DNA from: CAWJAP01 sp963834365
Lineage (GTDB): Bacteria > Acidobacteriota > Vicinamibacteria > Vicinamibacterales > Vicinamibacteraceae
DNA: 64,000 nucleotides
Direction of reading: 5' to 3'
Assembly (NCBI GenBank): GCA_963834365.1
Contig: CAWIBS010000032.1
Location: 372,001 to 436,000, forward strand
The notes below the pieces were generated by a model that made no database searches, was not told the origin of the DNA, and saw only the letters and a program-made list of their open reading frames with translations. Position numbers and translations under genes: made by a program. Shown one piece after another: positions 18,508 through 29,506 of the stretch (within the stretch, counting starts at the first letter, position 1; each line of letters starts with the position of its first letter).

Positions 18508-18531
18508 GGAGGGCGCGGCTTCAGCCGCGCC
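18508..18531. repeat. REP palindrome, type b with GGAG foot
   Basis: GGAG at 18508-18511 leads directly into GGCGCGGCTTCAGCCGCGCC (18512-18531). The position of GGAG matches the GTAG of the other type-b copies; GTAG and GGAG are the two known foot tetranucleotides of REPs. Confidence 0.8.
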
Positions 18532-18563
18532 ATTGACGAGCGCTGCATTCCGGAGTCCTTCCC

Positions 18564-20524
18564 ATGGCCGAAAGCCGGCAGCGTACCGCTGGCGCGATCG
18601 AGATCCGCGGCGACCTCGCGCGTCGCTACGCCGACGTCTACACGCCCGAGCGCTGGCGGCGCTGGCGGCGCTGGCCCCGCTGGACGAGCGTCGCCGGGCC
18701 CTCATGGCGGCGCGCATCGCAGCGCCGCGCCGCGCGGGCGCGCGACCGCCAGCGTCTGACCTTCCTCGAGCCCGACGCCGTCATTCCCGGGAACGGGATC
18801 TGACCGCTCGCGGACGCCCGCGAGGGGCGGTTCGCCGGCAGCGACATCCCGGCCGATCTCCAGCGGCAGTGGATCCAGGGCACCGGCCCGGCGACGCAGA
18901 CCCGGCGCAGCCCAGCGACGTCAGGCCTGCGCAACGTCGCCTATGCGCTGCTGTCGGGCGCCGACGGCTGGATGTTCGACGGCGAGGACGCGCTCGGGCA
19001 GGTCTCGACGATGTCGCTCGACAACCAGCGCAACCTGCAAGCTCGGCCATCGCCCGCGACCCTGCCTTCCTCGAGGTCGCCGAGCGGGTCGCCGGCGAGA
19101 TGAACGACTGGGCGCAGCGGCTTCTTCGGCCGGCCGATCATCGCCGACTGGCGCCAGCAGCTCGACGTTCACGACCGAGATCTTCCGGCCGCGCGGGCTG
19201 CACCTCGACGATCGCCACGTCCGCCTGGCCGACGGCACCGGGTTCTCGGCGCCTCGATCGTCGACCTCGCGCTCTACGTCGTCGAACAACCACCGGCCGC
19301 TGCGCGAAGCCGGCCGCTCGATCGTGCTCTACCTGCCCGAAGATCCAGACCGCCGAGGAGGCGGCGCTCTGGAACCAGCATGCTGACGACGCTCGAGCAG
19401 CACCTGGCGCTGCCGGCCGGCGCCATCAAGGTCTACGTGCTGGTCGAGCAGCTCGAGGCCAGCTTCCAGCTGATGGAGATCCGCGCCGCGCTCGGCGCGC
19501 ACTTCGTCGGCTTCAACACCGGCCGCTGGGACTACATCAACAGCGTCGCGGACGCGATGGCCTGGGATCCCGCGTTCGTCAATCCCAACATCGACGCCAT
19601 CGCCATGACCTACGGCTACATGCGGAACTACGAGGACCGCGTGCGGCGCGCCGTCAACACGCCCGACCGGGACGGCCGCTTCGCGCTGTGGCAGGGCGGC
19701 ATGGAGCCGAACATCCCGGTCGGCTCGGAGGCCGGGCGTCGCGGACGGGATGAAGCGCGCGGTGGCCGGCGCCGAGCGCGAGCAGCGCGAAGGCGCCAGC
19801 GGCAAGTGGGTGGCCCACTGGAAGATGGTGCACATCGTGCGGCCGGTGTGGGAGAAGGCCGGCGCAGGACAACCAGCTCGGCCGATCGTTTCCCGCGCTC
19901 ACGCTACGACCGCGCCGGACGCCGACGGCCTGGTCCTGCTCGAGCCGGCGCCGCGCACGGTGCGCGGCGCGCGCGATCTGCTCAGCGTCGCGCTCCAGTA
20001 CGGCAACGCCTTCGGCCAGGGGTTCCAGGCCGCGGCGCTCAAGCCGGCCGACTTCTTCGGCAACGACGACGTGCTCTACCTGATGGAGGACATGGCGACC
20101 GGCGAGATCCGGCTGAGCATCCTCTGGGAGTGGCTGCACAAGGCGGCCGCGCTCACCGAGGCCGACGAGGCCACGGGCGTGCGGCCGGGCGACGTGTTCA
20201 CGCCGAGCTGTTCGAGCGCCTGCTGGACGAGGAGTACGCCAAGCTGCTGGCGGCGGGCAACCGCGACGTCCACGACGACTCGAAGACGACGACCCTGCCC
20301 ATCGCGCGCGAGATCGTGCCGACCTACGTCACCGCCGGCTGTCAAGGCGCCCTGGTACATCGATCTGCTCAACATCAACCTCGGACAACCACGACCTCGC
20401 CAGGCGCGGCCGCGCATCGACCGGTACATGGAGCGCGTTCAGCCGGGACGGCACCCGCATCACCGAGAACCTGGACTTCGACGCGCCAGACCGCGCGCGA
20501 ATGACAGAGGAGCATCAGCGATGA
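18564..20524 (+). CDS. aceB: Malate synthase, glyoxylate bypass (many frameshifts)
   Basis: Condenses glyoxylate with acetyl-CoA to malate. Reframing gives a continuous protein of about 645 residues with landmarks GADGWMFDGEDALGQ, IVLYLPKIQTAEEA, KVYVLVEQLEASFQLMEIR, GFNTGRWDYINS and KAPWYIDLLNINL, typical of malate synthase TIM barrels. At least twelve indels break it. Most are third-position doublets, for example CTG plus C at 19037/19038, CGG plus C at 19120/19121, GAC plus G at 19166/19167, CCC plus G at 19338/19339 and CAG plus C at 19378/19379. An in-frame TGA at 18801 lies inside one such disrupted stretch. The stop overlaps the aceA start as ATGA. I judge the gene intact in the real organism. 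Confidence 0.85.
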
Positions 20525-22812
20525 GCACATTCGAATCGGAGGTCGCCGAGACCGCGACGCTGGTTCGCCAGCCCGCGCTTCGAGGGCATCACCCGGCTCT
20601 ACTCCGCGCGCCAGGTGGTCGAGCAGCGGGGCACGATCCAGACCGACTACACCGTGGCGCGGACGGCGGCCGAGCAGTTCTACGACCGGCTGCGCGAGCT
20701 GTTCGCGCGAGCGCAAGCAGATCACCACCTTCGGTCCCTACTCGCCCGGCCAGGCGGTGGCGATGAAGCGGGTGGGCATCGAGGGCATCTACCTGGGCGG
20801 CTGGGCGACCTCGGCCAAGGGCTCGGTCACCGAGGATCCCGGGCCCGACCTGGCCAGCTATCCGCTGAGCCAGGTGCCCGACGAGGCCGCGCCCATCGTG
20901 CGCGCGCTGCTCACCGCCGACCGCAACCAGCGCTTCGCGCGCTCGCGCATGACCGAGGCGCAGCGCGCGCGCCACCCGCGAGGTCGACTACCGGCCGTTC
21001 ATCATCGCCGACGCCGACACCGGCCACGGCGGCGACGCGCACGTGCGCAACCTGGTCCGCCGCTTCGTCGAGGTCGGCGTGCCCGGCTACCACATCGAGG
21101 ACCAGAAGCCGGGCGCCAAGAAGTGCGGCCACCAGGGCGGCAAGGTGCTGGTCGCCGAGGACGAGCAGATCAAGCGCCTCAACGCCGCGCGCTTCCAGCT
21201 CGACGTCATGAGGGTGCCCGGGATCATCGTCGCCCGCACCGACGCCGAGTCGGCGACGTTCCTCGACGGCCGCGGCGACGAGCGCGACCAGCCCGTTCAT
21301 CCTCGGCGCCACCAACGTCGAGCTGCCGACCTACAAGGTCGGCTACCTCGCCATCCTCAAGCGGCTGCGCGAGCTGGGCGTCGACGACGCGCGCGGCGCA
21401 CCTGCTGTTCCAGGATCTCCGACGCCGAGTACGAGGAGGCCGACGCCTGGCTCGCGCGGACGGGCGTGCTGCGCGGCGATCGAGGACGAGCGTCAAGGCG
21501 CTCGCCAGGCGCGAGGGTCCGGCGCTGGAGGCCGCTGCTCGACAAGATCGAGACGCGCTACCTGGAGGCCTGGCAGGCCGAGGCCAACCTCAAGACCTAC
21601 CCGCAGGCGGTGGCCGACGTGATCCGGTTCCGCAGCGAGCGAGGGCGAGCGCTTCGAGATGAGCGCCGACGAGTGGCTGGCCTTCGCGAACCGCACCTCG
21701 TTCCACGCCGCCCGGGCGCAGGCGCGGTCGATGGGCATCAACATCATCTGGGACTGCGAGATCTCGAAGACGCCCGAGGGCTACTACCAGGTGCAGGGCG
21801 GCATCGACTACGCGATCGCCAAGTCGCTGGCCGCCGCGCCGTTCGCCGACCTCCTGTGGATGGAGACCAAGACCGCGGACCTGGCCGACGCCAAGCGCTT
21901 CGCCGAGGCCATCCACGCCGAGTATCCCGACAAGATGCTGGCCTACAACCTGTCGCCCTCGTTCAACTGGGACACGACCGGGATGAGCGACGAGGCAGAT
22001 GCGCGGTTCCCCGAGGAGCTGGGCAAGCTGGGCTTCGTCTTCAACTTCATCACCTACGGCGGCCACCAGATCGACGGCCTGGCCGCCGAGGAGTTCGCCA
22101 CCGCGCTGCGGCAGGACGGCATGCTGGCGCTGGCGCGGCTGCAGCGGAAGTTCCGGCTGGTGGACTCGCCCTACCGCACGCCGCAGACGCTGGTGGGCGG
22201 CCCGCGCGCCGACGCGGCGCTCATGGCCGTCTCGGGCGGCACGGCGGCCACCAAGGCGATGGGCAAGGGCTCGACGCAGCACCAGCACCTGGTCCAGACC
22301 GAGGTGCCCACCAAGCTGCTCGAGGAGTGGCTGGCGCCTCTGGACGCAAGCACCACCAGCTCGGCGACGCCGCTGCGGGTCGGGCTGCGGCCGCACACCG
22401 CCGGCTCCGAGCTGCTGGAGCTGAGCCTCTTCACCGCCGCCGGCGAGAAGGTGGCCAACGTCGATCTTCGCGATCATCGTCGACCGGCGCGGCCGCAACA
22501 TCCTCTCGATCCGCGACCAGAACACGTTCGACACGGCCCTGCGCAAGAAGCGGCTGATGACGCTGATCCACCTGTTCCTGATCCACCGCTACAAGGCCGT
22601 CGTCGGTCCACTACGTGAGCCCGACCGACGACAACCGCTACCAGGCCCAGAAGATGAAGGCCCACGGGCTGTTCAGCGACGTCCACGACGAGGTCGGCCA
22701 GATCATCGTCGCGGACGTGAGCGCCGAGGGCGTCAAGGCGCTGCTCGCGCCCGATCGCGCGCGGCTGGGCGATCTCATTCACCAGCGCTCGCCCCAGACG
22801 ACGACCGCGTAG
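20521..22812 (+). CDS. aceA: Isocitrate lyase, long ICL2-type (many frameshifts)
   Basis: Splits isocitrate into glyoxylate and succinate. The catalytic motif KKCGHQGGK is intact (near 21118), preceded by IADADTGHGG and followed by VARTDAES, and NLSPSFNWD is further on. The reframed length is about 755 residues, like the long ICL2 of mycobacteria (766) and unlike the 430-residue short form. The extra C-terminal domain (HTAGSELLELSLFTAAGEKV onward) corresponds to the ICL2 regulatory domain that senses acetyl-CoA in Mycobacterium tuberculosis; that role is inferred here. GAGGAG stands before ATG 20521, which overlaps the aceB stop. Frame breaks are mostly C/G doublets at third codon positions. 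Confidence 0.87.
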
Positions 22813-22840
22813 GCACGCTCACCCGGGCGGACGACTCGGG

Positions 22841-22910
22841 TCCGGCTGAAGCCGGACACTACGTTCGCGGGACCGGCTTTGAACGCGTAGTGTCCGGCTT
22901 CAGCCGGACC
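22841..22910. repeat. BIME: two type-a REPs in inverted orientation
   Basis: TCCGGCTGAAGCCGGA at 22841-22856 with CTAC at 22859, then GTAG at 22887 with TCCGGCTTCAGCCGGA at 22893-22908. The two copies face each other across a 24-base spacer and can fold as one long stem. It lies between the convergent aceA and glucosidase genes. Confidence 0.85.
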
Positions 22911-22929
22911 CGCAGGCCCCGCCGTAACC

Positions 22930-25602
22930 CTATTCCCCGCTTTGCTGGAGCAGCTTGGCGACGAGACCGGTCCAGCCGGTCTGGTGCTCGCGCCGACGCC
23001 GCGGCCGGTGTCGCCGTGGAAGTACTCGTGGAACGGCACGTAGTCGCGCCATTCGGCATCGTTCTGGAACCGGTCCTCGCCGCCGAAGACCGGCCGGCGG
23101 CCCTGTTCATCGAGGAGGAAGATGCGACCGAGCCGGCGGGAGATCTCGGCGGCGACCTCGGCGAGCGTCATGAGCTGACCGGAGCCGGTCGGGCACTCGA
23201 CGCGAAAGCTCTCGCCGAAGTAGTGGTGGAACTTCTGCAGCGATTCGACCAGCAGGTAGTTCACCGGGAACCAGATCGGGCCCCGCCAGTTCGAGTTGCC
23301 GCCAAACAGGCCCGTCGAGGATTCACCCGGCTCGTAGTCCACACGGTGCTGGTGCCCGTCGATCGGCAGGACGTAGGGGTGCTCGCGATGGACGCGCGAC
23401 AACGCGCGAATGCCATACGGCGAGAGGAACTCCTGCTCGTCGAGCATGTAGGACAGCACGCTCCGCAGACGGTCGCGGGGACACGACCGAGAAGAGCCGG
23501 CGTTCGCCCCGTCCGGGTGTGCGCATGCACGCGACGTTGTCGGTCAGGTCCCGCCGGTTCTCGAGGAACCACTCCATGCGGCGTTTGAAGTCAGGGAACC
23601 GGGCGAGGAGCTCGGGCTCGAGGGTCTCGACCGCGAACAGCGGGATGAGCCCGACCATCGACCGGACCTTGAGCGGCAGCCGCCTGCCGTCCGGGAGGTG
23701 CAGCGTGTCGTAGAAGAAGCCGTCGCGATCGTCCCAGAGGTCGAGGTTGCTGCTCTTGCCCTGATGGCCCATCGCGTGGCCGATGCGCAGGAAGTGCTCC
23801 CAGAACTTGCTGGCGACGTCCTCGTAGGCGGGCTCCGATCGGGCGAGCTCGATCGCCATCGCGAACAGGTTCAGCGAGTACATCGCCATCCAGCTCGTGG
23901 CGTCGGACTGCTCGATGAACCCGCCGGTCGGCAGCGGCGCCGATCGATCGAAGACGCCGATGTTGTCGAGTCCCAGGAAGCCGCCCTCGAAGACGTTGTT
24001 GCCCTCGGCATCCTTGCGGTTCACCCACCAGGTGAAATTGAGCAGCAGCTTGTGGAAGACCCGCTCGAGGAAGACGCGGTCGCCGGTGCCGCTGCGCTTC
24101 TTGTCGATTTTGTAGACGCGCCAGCACGCCCACGCGTGAACCGGCGGATTGACGTCGCCGAACGCCCATTCATAGGCCGGGATCTGCCCGTTCGGGTGCA
24201 TGTACCACTCGCGCAGCATGAGGACGAGCTGGTCCTTCGCGAAGTCGGGATCGACGAGCGCGAGCGGGATGCAGTGAAACGCGAGATCCCAGGCCGCGTA
24301 CCACGGGTATTCCCATTTGTCCGGCATCGAGAGGACGTCGGCGTTGTAGAGATGCGTCCACGCGTGGTTGCGTCCGAGGACGCGCTCCTCCGGCGGCGGG
24401 GGCTGGGCGGAGTCGCCGTCCAGCCAGGCCTGGACGACGAAGTGATAGAACTGCTTCGACCAGAGCAGGCCCGCCAGGCTCTGCCGCATCACGTTGCGCG
24501 CGTCGGCCGACAGCCTGCCGGGAACCACCGTGGCATAGAAGGCGTCGGCCTCCGTCCGGCGTCGATCGAGGATGGCGTCCACGTCGGCTACCGGCGACGC
24601 CGCGCCGCCGGCGAAGCGCCCCGGATCGAGCGGCGAGAACCGGGCCCGGAGGGTTGCCTGGCCGCCGCCCGCGACGACCAGCGCGTAGTGCGCGGCCGCC
24701 TTCGTGCCCACCTGCGCCGGATTGACCGACGCCGCGCCCGACACGATGTAGTCGTTGATCCCGTCCTTCGCGTAGACGGGACCGTCGATGCCGAAGAGGC
24801 GGCGCGTGTTCGTGTCATTGCCGGTGAACAGCAGCTCCACCTGGATGATCGCCAGCGACGCGATCGAAGTACAGCCAGCGGGTGCCGTACCGCCGGGTGT
24901 CGGCCCGGATCACCTCGCAAGCACGGAAGAGATGCCGCCGCCGACAGGGACGGCCGGTCCTCCTCCCCGTGCCACGACCACGTGTTCCGGAACCACACGG
25001 TCGGCAGCACGCGCAGGGGAGCCGGGTCCGGACCCCGATTGACGATGGTGATGCGCCAGACCAGATCCTCGGCGTCCACCTTGCCGTAGTCCACGAACAC
25101 GTCGAAGTACCGCTTGTCGTCGAAGATCCCGGTGTCGATGAGCTCGAATTCGGGTTGCGCGCGGTCCCGCCGCTGATTCTCGGCGACGAGCCTCTCGTAC
25201 GGGAACGCCGCGTGCGGATACTTGTAGAGCATCCGCATGTAGGAGTGCGTCGGCGTCGAGTCGAGGTAGTAGTAGGTACTCCTTCACGTCCTCGCCATGA
25301 TTGCCCTCGCTGCCGCCGAGGCCGAACAGGCGCTCCTTCAGGATCGGATCGTGCTCGTTCCAGAGCGCCAGGGCGAGGCAGATCTCCTGGTGGCGGTCGC
25401 ACACGCCGGCGATGCCATCCTCGTTCCAGCGGTAGGCCCGCGAACGGGCCTGATCGTGCGGCAGGTACTCCCAGACCGCGCCGTAGGCGCTGTAGTCCTC
25501 GCGTACCGTGCCCCACGCGCGCTCGCTGAGATAGGGCCCCCACCGTTTCCAGTGGTGCGTGCGGTTCCGGGATTCTTCGAGCCGCCGTTCTTCGACGGTC
25601 AT
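22930..25602 (-). CDS. GH63-like glucosidase (several frameshifts)
   Basis: About 890 residues once reframed. The N-terminal beta-rich domain opens with RNRTHHWKRWGPYLSERAWGTVREDYS, and the (alpha/alpha)6 catalytic domain contains HAWTHLYNADVLSMPDKWEYPWYAAWDLAFH and NPPVHAWACWRVY, matching the MGH1-like/GH63 family acting on glucosides. There is no signal peptide, so it is probably cytoplasmic. Frame breaks occur near 25270 (TAC plus C), near 24920, near 24865 (GAT plus C, a third-position doublet), near 23480 (CCCC run) and near 22985 (CC run). The start ATG 25602 follows no strong ribosome site. The stop TAG at 22930 is reached only after correcting the last break; uncorrected, the frame runs into the BIME. 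Confidence 0.8.
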
Positions 25603-25633
25603 GGATCGATCCGCGTGTCGCGGCCGCGTCCCC

Positions 25634-26086
25634 TCATCGCTGGCCGCCCGCGGTCGTCTTGACGACGTAGTAGAGGAAGGGGCCGTCCACCTTCGAGAAC
25701 CAGTGCGGCACGCCATTCGGCACGATGAGGACGTCGCCCTTGGCGAGCTGCTGCGTCTTGCCGCCCTCGATCGCCGTGCCGCGCATTTCGTCGGGCGCCG
25801 TGCTCTTGCCGCCGACCAGGCGGCCACCGGTGACGATGGTCGCGCGGCCCTCGAGCACGTAGAAGATGTCGGTGTCGCGATCGTGAAGCTCGGGCTCGCC
25901 GGGGCCGTCGCGCCGGCTGGCGTGAACCTTGTAGCCGGCGGTCTCGACCAGCGGCCGGCCCTTGGCGAACGCCGCCGTCGTCTCGGCGCCCGGGATGAAC
26001 GTGACCGCGCTCTGGGCCGAGGCGAGGGCCGGCAGTGCGACGGCGATGGCAGCGAACGTCGTGACGGACACAGCAGCGTGCAGCAT
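25634..26086 (-). CDS. Secreted cupin-domain protein
   Basis: A 150-residue protein with a signal peptide (LHAAVSVTTFAAIAVALPALASAQ) and a single cupin barrel. Cupin motif 1 is visible as ELHDRDTDIFYVLEGRATIVTGG and motif 2 as GDVLIVPNGVPHWF, giving His, Asp and His as possible metal ligands. The start is ATG 26086. It lies just upstream of the glucosidase gene on the same strand (31 bases apart) and may be cotranscribed with it. The substrate is unknown; small exported cupins of this kind are common in acidobacteria. Confidence 0.8.
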   Translation of the reverse strand: MLHAAVSVTTFAAIAVALPALASAQSAVTFIPGAETTAAFAKGRPLVETAGYKVHASRRDGPGEPELHDRDTDIFYVLEGRATIVTGGRLVGGKSTAPDEMRGTAIEGGKTQQLAKGDVLIVPNGVPHWFSKVDGPFLYYVVKTTAGGQR

Positions 26087-26207
26087 GGCGGCATCGTAAC
26101 GTCGATCGCGATGTCGGCGGAAATCGCCTCGGGTCCGGCGCCACGGTCTCAGCGCCTGACCCGCGTTCCGGTTGACACGCGCGGAGCACGACCCCAAGAA
26201 TGCGCCG

Positions 26208-29200
26208 ATGGCGCCGTCGGCACGTCGACTCGTCCTCGCCCTGGCCGTCGTGTCGCTTGCCGGAGGACCGGTTCGGCTCGCGAGCCGTGCGCCCGACGCC
26301 GCCGACGCCGGCCGTGTGGATTTCACCCGCCAGATCCGGCCGCTCCTGTCCGATCGGTGCTTCCGCTGTCACGGCCCCGATTCGGCGAAGCGCAAGGCCA
26401 AGCTCCGGCTCGATCTTCCCGAGGGCGCCCTCAAGGCGCTCGACGATGGCTGGGCCATCGTCAAGCCGGGCGATCCCGATCACAGTGAGCTCGTCCGGCG
26501 CATCTCGACCGACGATCTGGACGACATGATGCCGCCGCCCGAATCGCATCTGTCGCTGACGGCCGAGGAGAAGGCGCTCCTCCGGCGCTGGGTGCGCGAA
26601 GGCGGGGAGTATCAGCCGCACTGGTCGTTCGTGCCGGTGCCGCCGAGCGCTCCGCCGGCACGCGTTCAGCCACTCGCGGGGGTCCACCCCATCGATGCGC
26701 TGGTGCGGGCGCGGCTGCAGGACGAAGGCCTCGCGCCGGCGCCGCCTGCCCCGCCCGAGGTCCTCATCCGCCGGCTGGCGTTCAAACTCACCGGGCTGCC
26801 GCCGACGCCGGCCGAGATCGATGCGTTCCTGGCCGATCGATCGCCCGGGGCCTACGAGCGCGTCGTGCGCCGATACCTCGCGTCGCCGGCCTACGGCGAA
26901 CGGATGGCGATGGACTGGCTCGATCTCGCGCGCTATGCCGACACCTACGGCTACCAGGCCGACGTCGAGCGGGACATGTCGCCCTATCGCGACTGGGTGA
27001 TCCGCGCGTTCAACGTGAATCTTCCGTACGACCGGTTCCTCACGTGGCAGCTCGCGGGCGACCTGCTGCCGAACGCGACCCGTGCGCAGCGAATCGCCAC
27101 GGCGTTCAACCGGCTGCATCGTCAGACCAACGAGGGCGGCAGCATCGAGGAGGAGTTCCGCACCGAGTACGTCGTGGATCGCGTGAATACGTTCGGCACC
27201 GCCATGCTCGGCCTCACGCTCGAGTGCGCGCGCTGCCACGACCACAAGTTCGACCCGATCACGCAGCGCGACTACTATTCGCTGTTCGCGTTCTTCAACA
27301 GCATCGACGAGTCGGGCCTCTATTCGCACTTCACCAACGCCACGCCCTCGCCGTCGCTGCTCGTCTGGCCGCCGGGGCGCGAGCAGGAGCACCGGGGGCT
27401 GACGAGACGCATCGACGCGGCTGAGGCCCGGCTGGCGCGCCTGGCCGTGAGCGCCCGACAGCCGTTCGCCCAATGGGTCAAGACGGCGCGGCTCGAGCGG
27501 CCGCAGCCGATCGCCCACCTCGAGTTCGACACGGTGAACGCCGACAGGACGCCCGATCGCGTGACGGCGGCGGCGGAGCTGCGCGACGGCCCGGTGCTCG
27601 TTCAGGACGCCGCGCCCGGCGCGTCGGAGACGGCGATCCGGTTCAGCGGCGACAACGCCGTCGTCCATCCGGCCGTCCGCTCGTTCAGCCGGGTGGACCC
27701 TTTCTCCATCGCACTCCGCCTGAAGCCCACCACACAGCAGGATCGGGCCGTCATCCTGCACCAGTCCCGTGCGTGGACGGACGCAGGGAGCCGCGGCTTC
27801 GAGCTGACACTCGACCACGGCCGGCCGTTTTTCGGCCTCATCCACTTCTGGCCGGGCAACGCCATCGCCGTTCGCGCCCGCGACGCCCTTCCGCCCGACG
27901 CCTGGTCCGATCTCGTCGTCACCTATGACGGATCGAGCCGGGTCGCCGGCATCCGTCTCTATCTGAACGGCGCGCCGCTCGAGACCGAGGTCGTGCGCGA
28001 TCGCCTGTACAAGGACATCACCTACAGCCGTGCCGCCGGCGATGGCTTTTCAGAGAAGGCGCCGCTCACGCTCGGCGCCCGCTTTCGTGACAGCGGATTC
28101 AAGAACGGCCTGATCGGCGACCTGCAGGTCTTCGACACGGCACTCACGGCGGCGGAGGTTGCGGGGACGCTGCGACGCGATCCGGCCGACGATGACGCGC
28201 TGGCGCACTTCGTCTCGCGAGCTTACGCGCCGACGGTCGCGGTGATCGCGGAGCTCGCGACATTGCGCGCGGCGGAGAACCGGCTGCTCGCGCGCGTTCC
28301 CGAGATCATGGTGATGGAGGAGCTGCCCGAGCCGCGCCCGGCGCATCTGCTCAAGCGCGGGGCATACGATGCGCCTGGCGACATCGTGCCGCGCGAGACG
28401 CCCGCGAGCCTCCCTGCATTTCCGCCCGACCAGCCGCGCAATCGCCTCGGCCTCTCACGCTGGCTGACCGACCGTCGCAACCCGCTCGCGGCACGCGTCG
28501 TCGTCAACCGGATCTGGCGCCTGCATTTCGGGCGCGGCCTGGTCGCAACGCAGGAGGACTTCGGCAGCCAGGGCCGGCTGCCGACCCACCCGGACCTGCT
28601 CGACTGGCTCGCCGCACGGTTCATGGACGACGGGTGGGATCTGAAGGCGTTGCACACCCTGATCGTGACGTCCGAGACGTTCCGCCAGTCGTCGCATGGC
28701 ACCCCCGAGCTCCTCGCCCGCGATCCTGACAACCTGCTGCTGGCCCGCGGGCCACGAGGGAGGCTGCCGGCCGAAGCGATTCGCGACGCCGCGCTGGCGG
28801 CAAGCGGGCTGCTGAATCGTGGCATCGGCGGACCGAGCGTCAAGCCGTATCAGCCCGCCGGCCTCTGGGAGCAGTCGGGCACCGGCAAGACCTACGTTCA
28901 GGACACCGGGGACAAGCTGTATCGGCGCAGCATCTACACGTTCTGGCGGCGGACGTCGCCGCCGCCGTCGATGCTCACTTTCGATGCGCTGCCGCGGGAA
29001 GTCTGTTCGGCGAAGCGGGAGGTCACGGCGACGCCGCTCCAGGCGCTGGTCCTGCTGAACGATCCGCAGTTCGTCGAGGCGGCCCGGGTGCTGGCCGAGC
29101 GGGTGCTCGCCTCGTGGCCGCGCGACGGCGACCGGCGGATTCATGCGGCGTTCGTGGCGCTCATCGGCCGCGCGCCCGACGAGACGGAGCGGCGTATTCT

Positions 29201-29378
29201 CGCCCGCCTGTTCGGCGAACAGCGCGAGATCTTTGCCGGGAACCTCGAGGATGCGGCGCTGCTGCTCGGCGCCGGGGAGTCGAGGTGGAATGCGTCGCTG
29301 CCCTGGCCCGAGCTGGCGGCGATGACGTCGGTCGTGAGCGCAATAATGAACCTCGACGAGTTCGTGGTCGTGAGATGA
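26208..29378 (+). CDS. PSCyt1/DUF1549/LamG/DUF1553 secreted cytochrome-like protein
   Basis: About 1056 residues with the Planctomycete surface cytochrome architecture: a signal peptide (about 1-28), PSCyt1 with a haem motif CFRCHGPD near residue 50, DUF1549 (PSCyt2) from about residue 155 (HPIDALVRARLQDEGL, LTGLPPTP), a second cysteine pair in CARCHDHKFDP near 345, a LamG/concanavalin-like domain about 440-640 (RGFELTLDHG, LYLNGAPLE), and DUF1553 (PSD1) at the C-terminus (LSRWLTDRRNPLAARVVVNRIW). It is always found with a DUF1501 protein, as here. The role is not established; degradation of sulfated or complex polysaccharides has been proposed for the pair in Planctomycetes. ATG 26208 is chosen over TTG 26172. 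Confidence 0.88.
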   Translation: MAPSARRLVLALAVVSLAGGPVRLASRAPDAADAGRVDFTRQIRPLLSDRCFRCHGPDSAKRKAKLRLDLPEGALKALDDGWAIVKPGDPDHSELVRRISTDDLDDMMPPPESHLSLTAEEKALLRRWVREGGEYQPHWSFVPVPPSAPPARVQPLAGVHPIDALVRARLQDEGLAPAPPAPPEVLIRRLAFKLTGLPPTPAEIDAFLADRSPGAYERVVRRYLASPAYGERMAMDWLDLARYADTYGYQADVERDMSPYRDWVIRAFNVNLPYDRFLTWQLAGDLLPNATRAQRIATAFNRLHRQTNEGGSIEEEFRTEYVVDRVNTFGTAMLGLTLECARCHDHKFDPITQRDYYSLFAFFNSIDESGLYSHFTNATPSPSLLVWPPGREQEHRGLTRRIDAAEARLARLAVSARQPFAQWVKTARLERPQPIAHLEFDTVNADRTPDRVTAAAELRDGPVLVQDAAPGASETAIRFSGDNAVVHPAVRSFSRVDPFSIALRLKPTTQQDRAVILHQSRAWTDAGSRGFELTLDHGRPFFGLIHFWPGNAIAVRARDALPPDAWSDLVVTYDGSSRVAGIRLYLNGAPLETEVVRDRLYKDITYSRAAGDGFSEKAPLTLGARFRDSGFKNGLIGDLQVFDTALTAAEVAGTLRRDPADDDALAHFVSRAYAPTVAVIAELATLRAAENRLLARVPEIMVMEELPEPRPAHLLKRGAYDAPGDIVPRETPASLPAFPPDQPRNRLGLSRWLTDRRNPLAARVVVNRIWRLHFGRGLVATQEDFGSQGRLPTHPDLLDWLAARFMDDGWDLKALHTLIVTSETFRQSSHGTPELLARDPDNLLLARGPRGRLPAEAIRDAALAASGLLNRGIGGPSVKPYQPAGLWEQSGTGKTYVQDTGDKLYRRSIYTFWRRTSPPPSMLTFDALPREVCSAKREVTATPLQALVLLNDPQFVEAARVLAERVLASWPRDGDRRIHAAFVALIGRAPDETERRILARLFGEQREIFAGNLEDAALLLGAGESRWNASLPWPELAAMTSVVSAIMNLDEFVVVR

Positions 29379-29426
29379 CGGTGGCGATGGCGCGGCTGAC
29401 GCCCCGCCTTCTCGTCTGAGGTACTG

Positions 29427-29503
29427 ACTACAGGCTACGGGCTGCAGGCTACGGGAAGATCTTCCTGTAGCCCGTAGTCCGCAGCCCGTAGCCCGAAAGT
29501 TAC
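29427..29503. repeat. Inverted heptamer array (CTACGGG / GTAGCCC)
   Basis: Left arm of GGCTACG-type heptamers and right arm of CGTAGCC-type heptamers meet at GAAGATCTTC, making a near-perfect long hairpin. It separates two codirectional genes and ends 3 bases before the downstream ATG. Confidence 0.8.
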
Positions 29504-29506
29504 GAC

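Noticed and set aside
18801..18803. In-frame TGA in malate synthase as possible selenocysteine
   Set aside because: The stretch around it has other indels, and one shifted base reads IRDPLADAREG; no SECIS-like structure was noticed.
25599..27845. Open frame of 748 codons antisense to the PSCyt1/DUF1549 gene
   Set aside because: Shadow frame; it also crosses the cupin gene in another frame.
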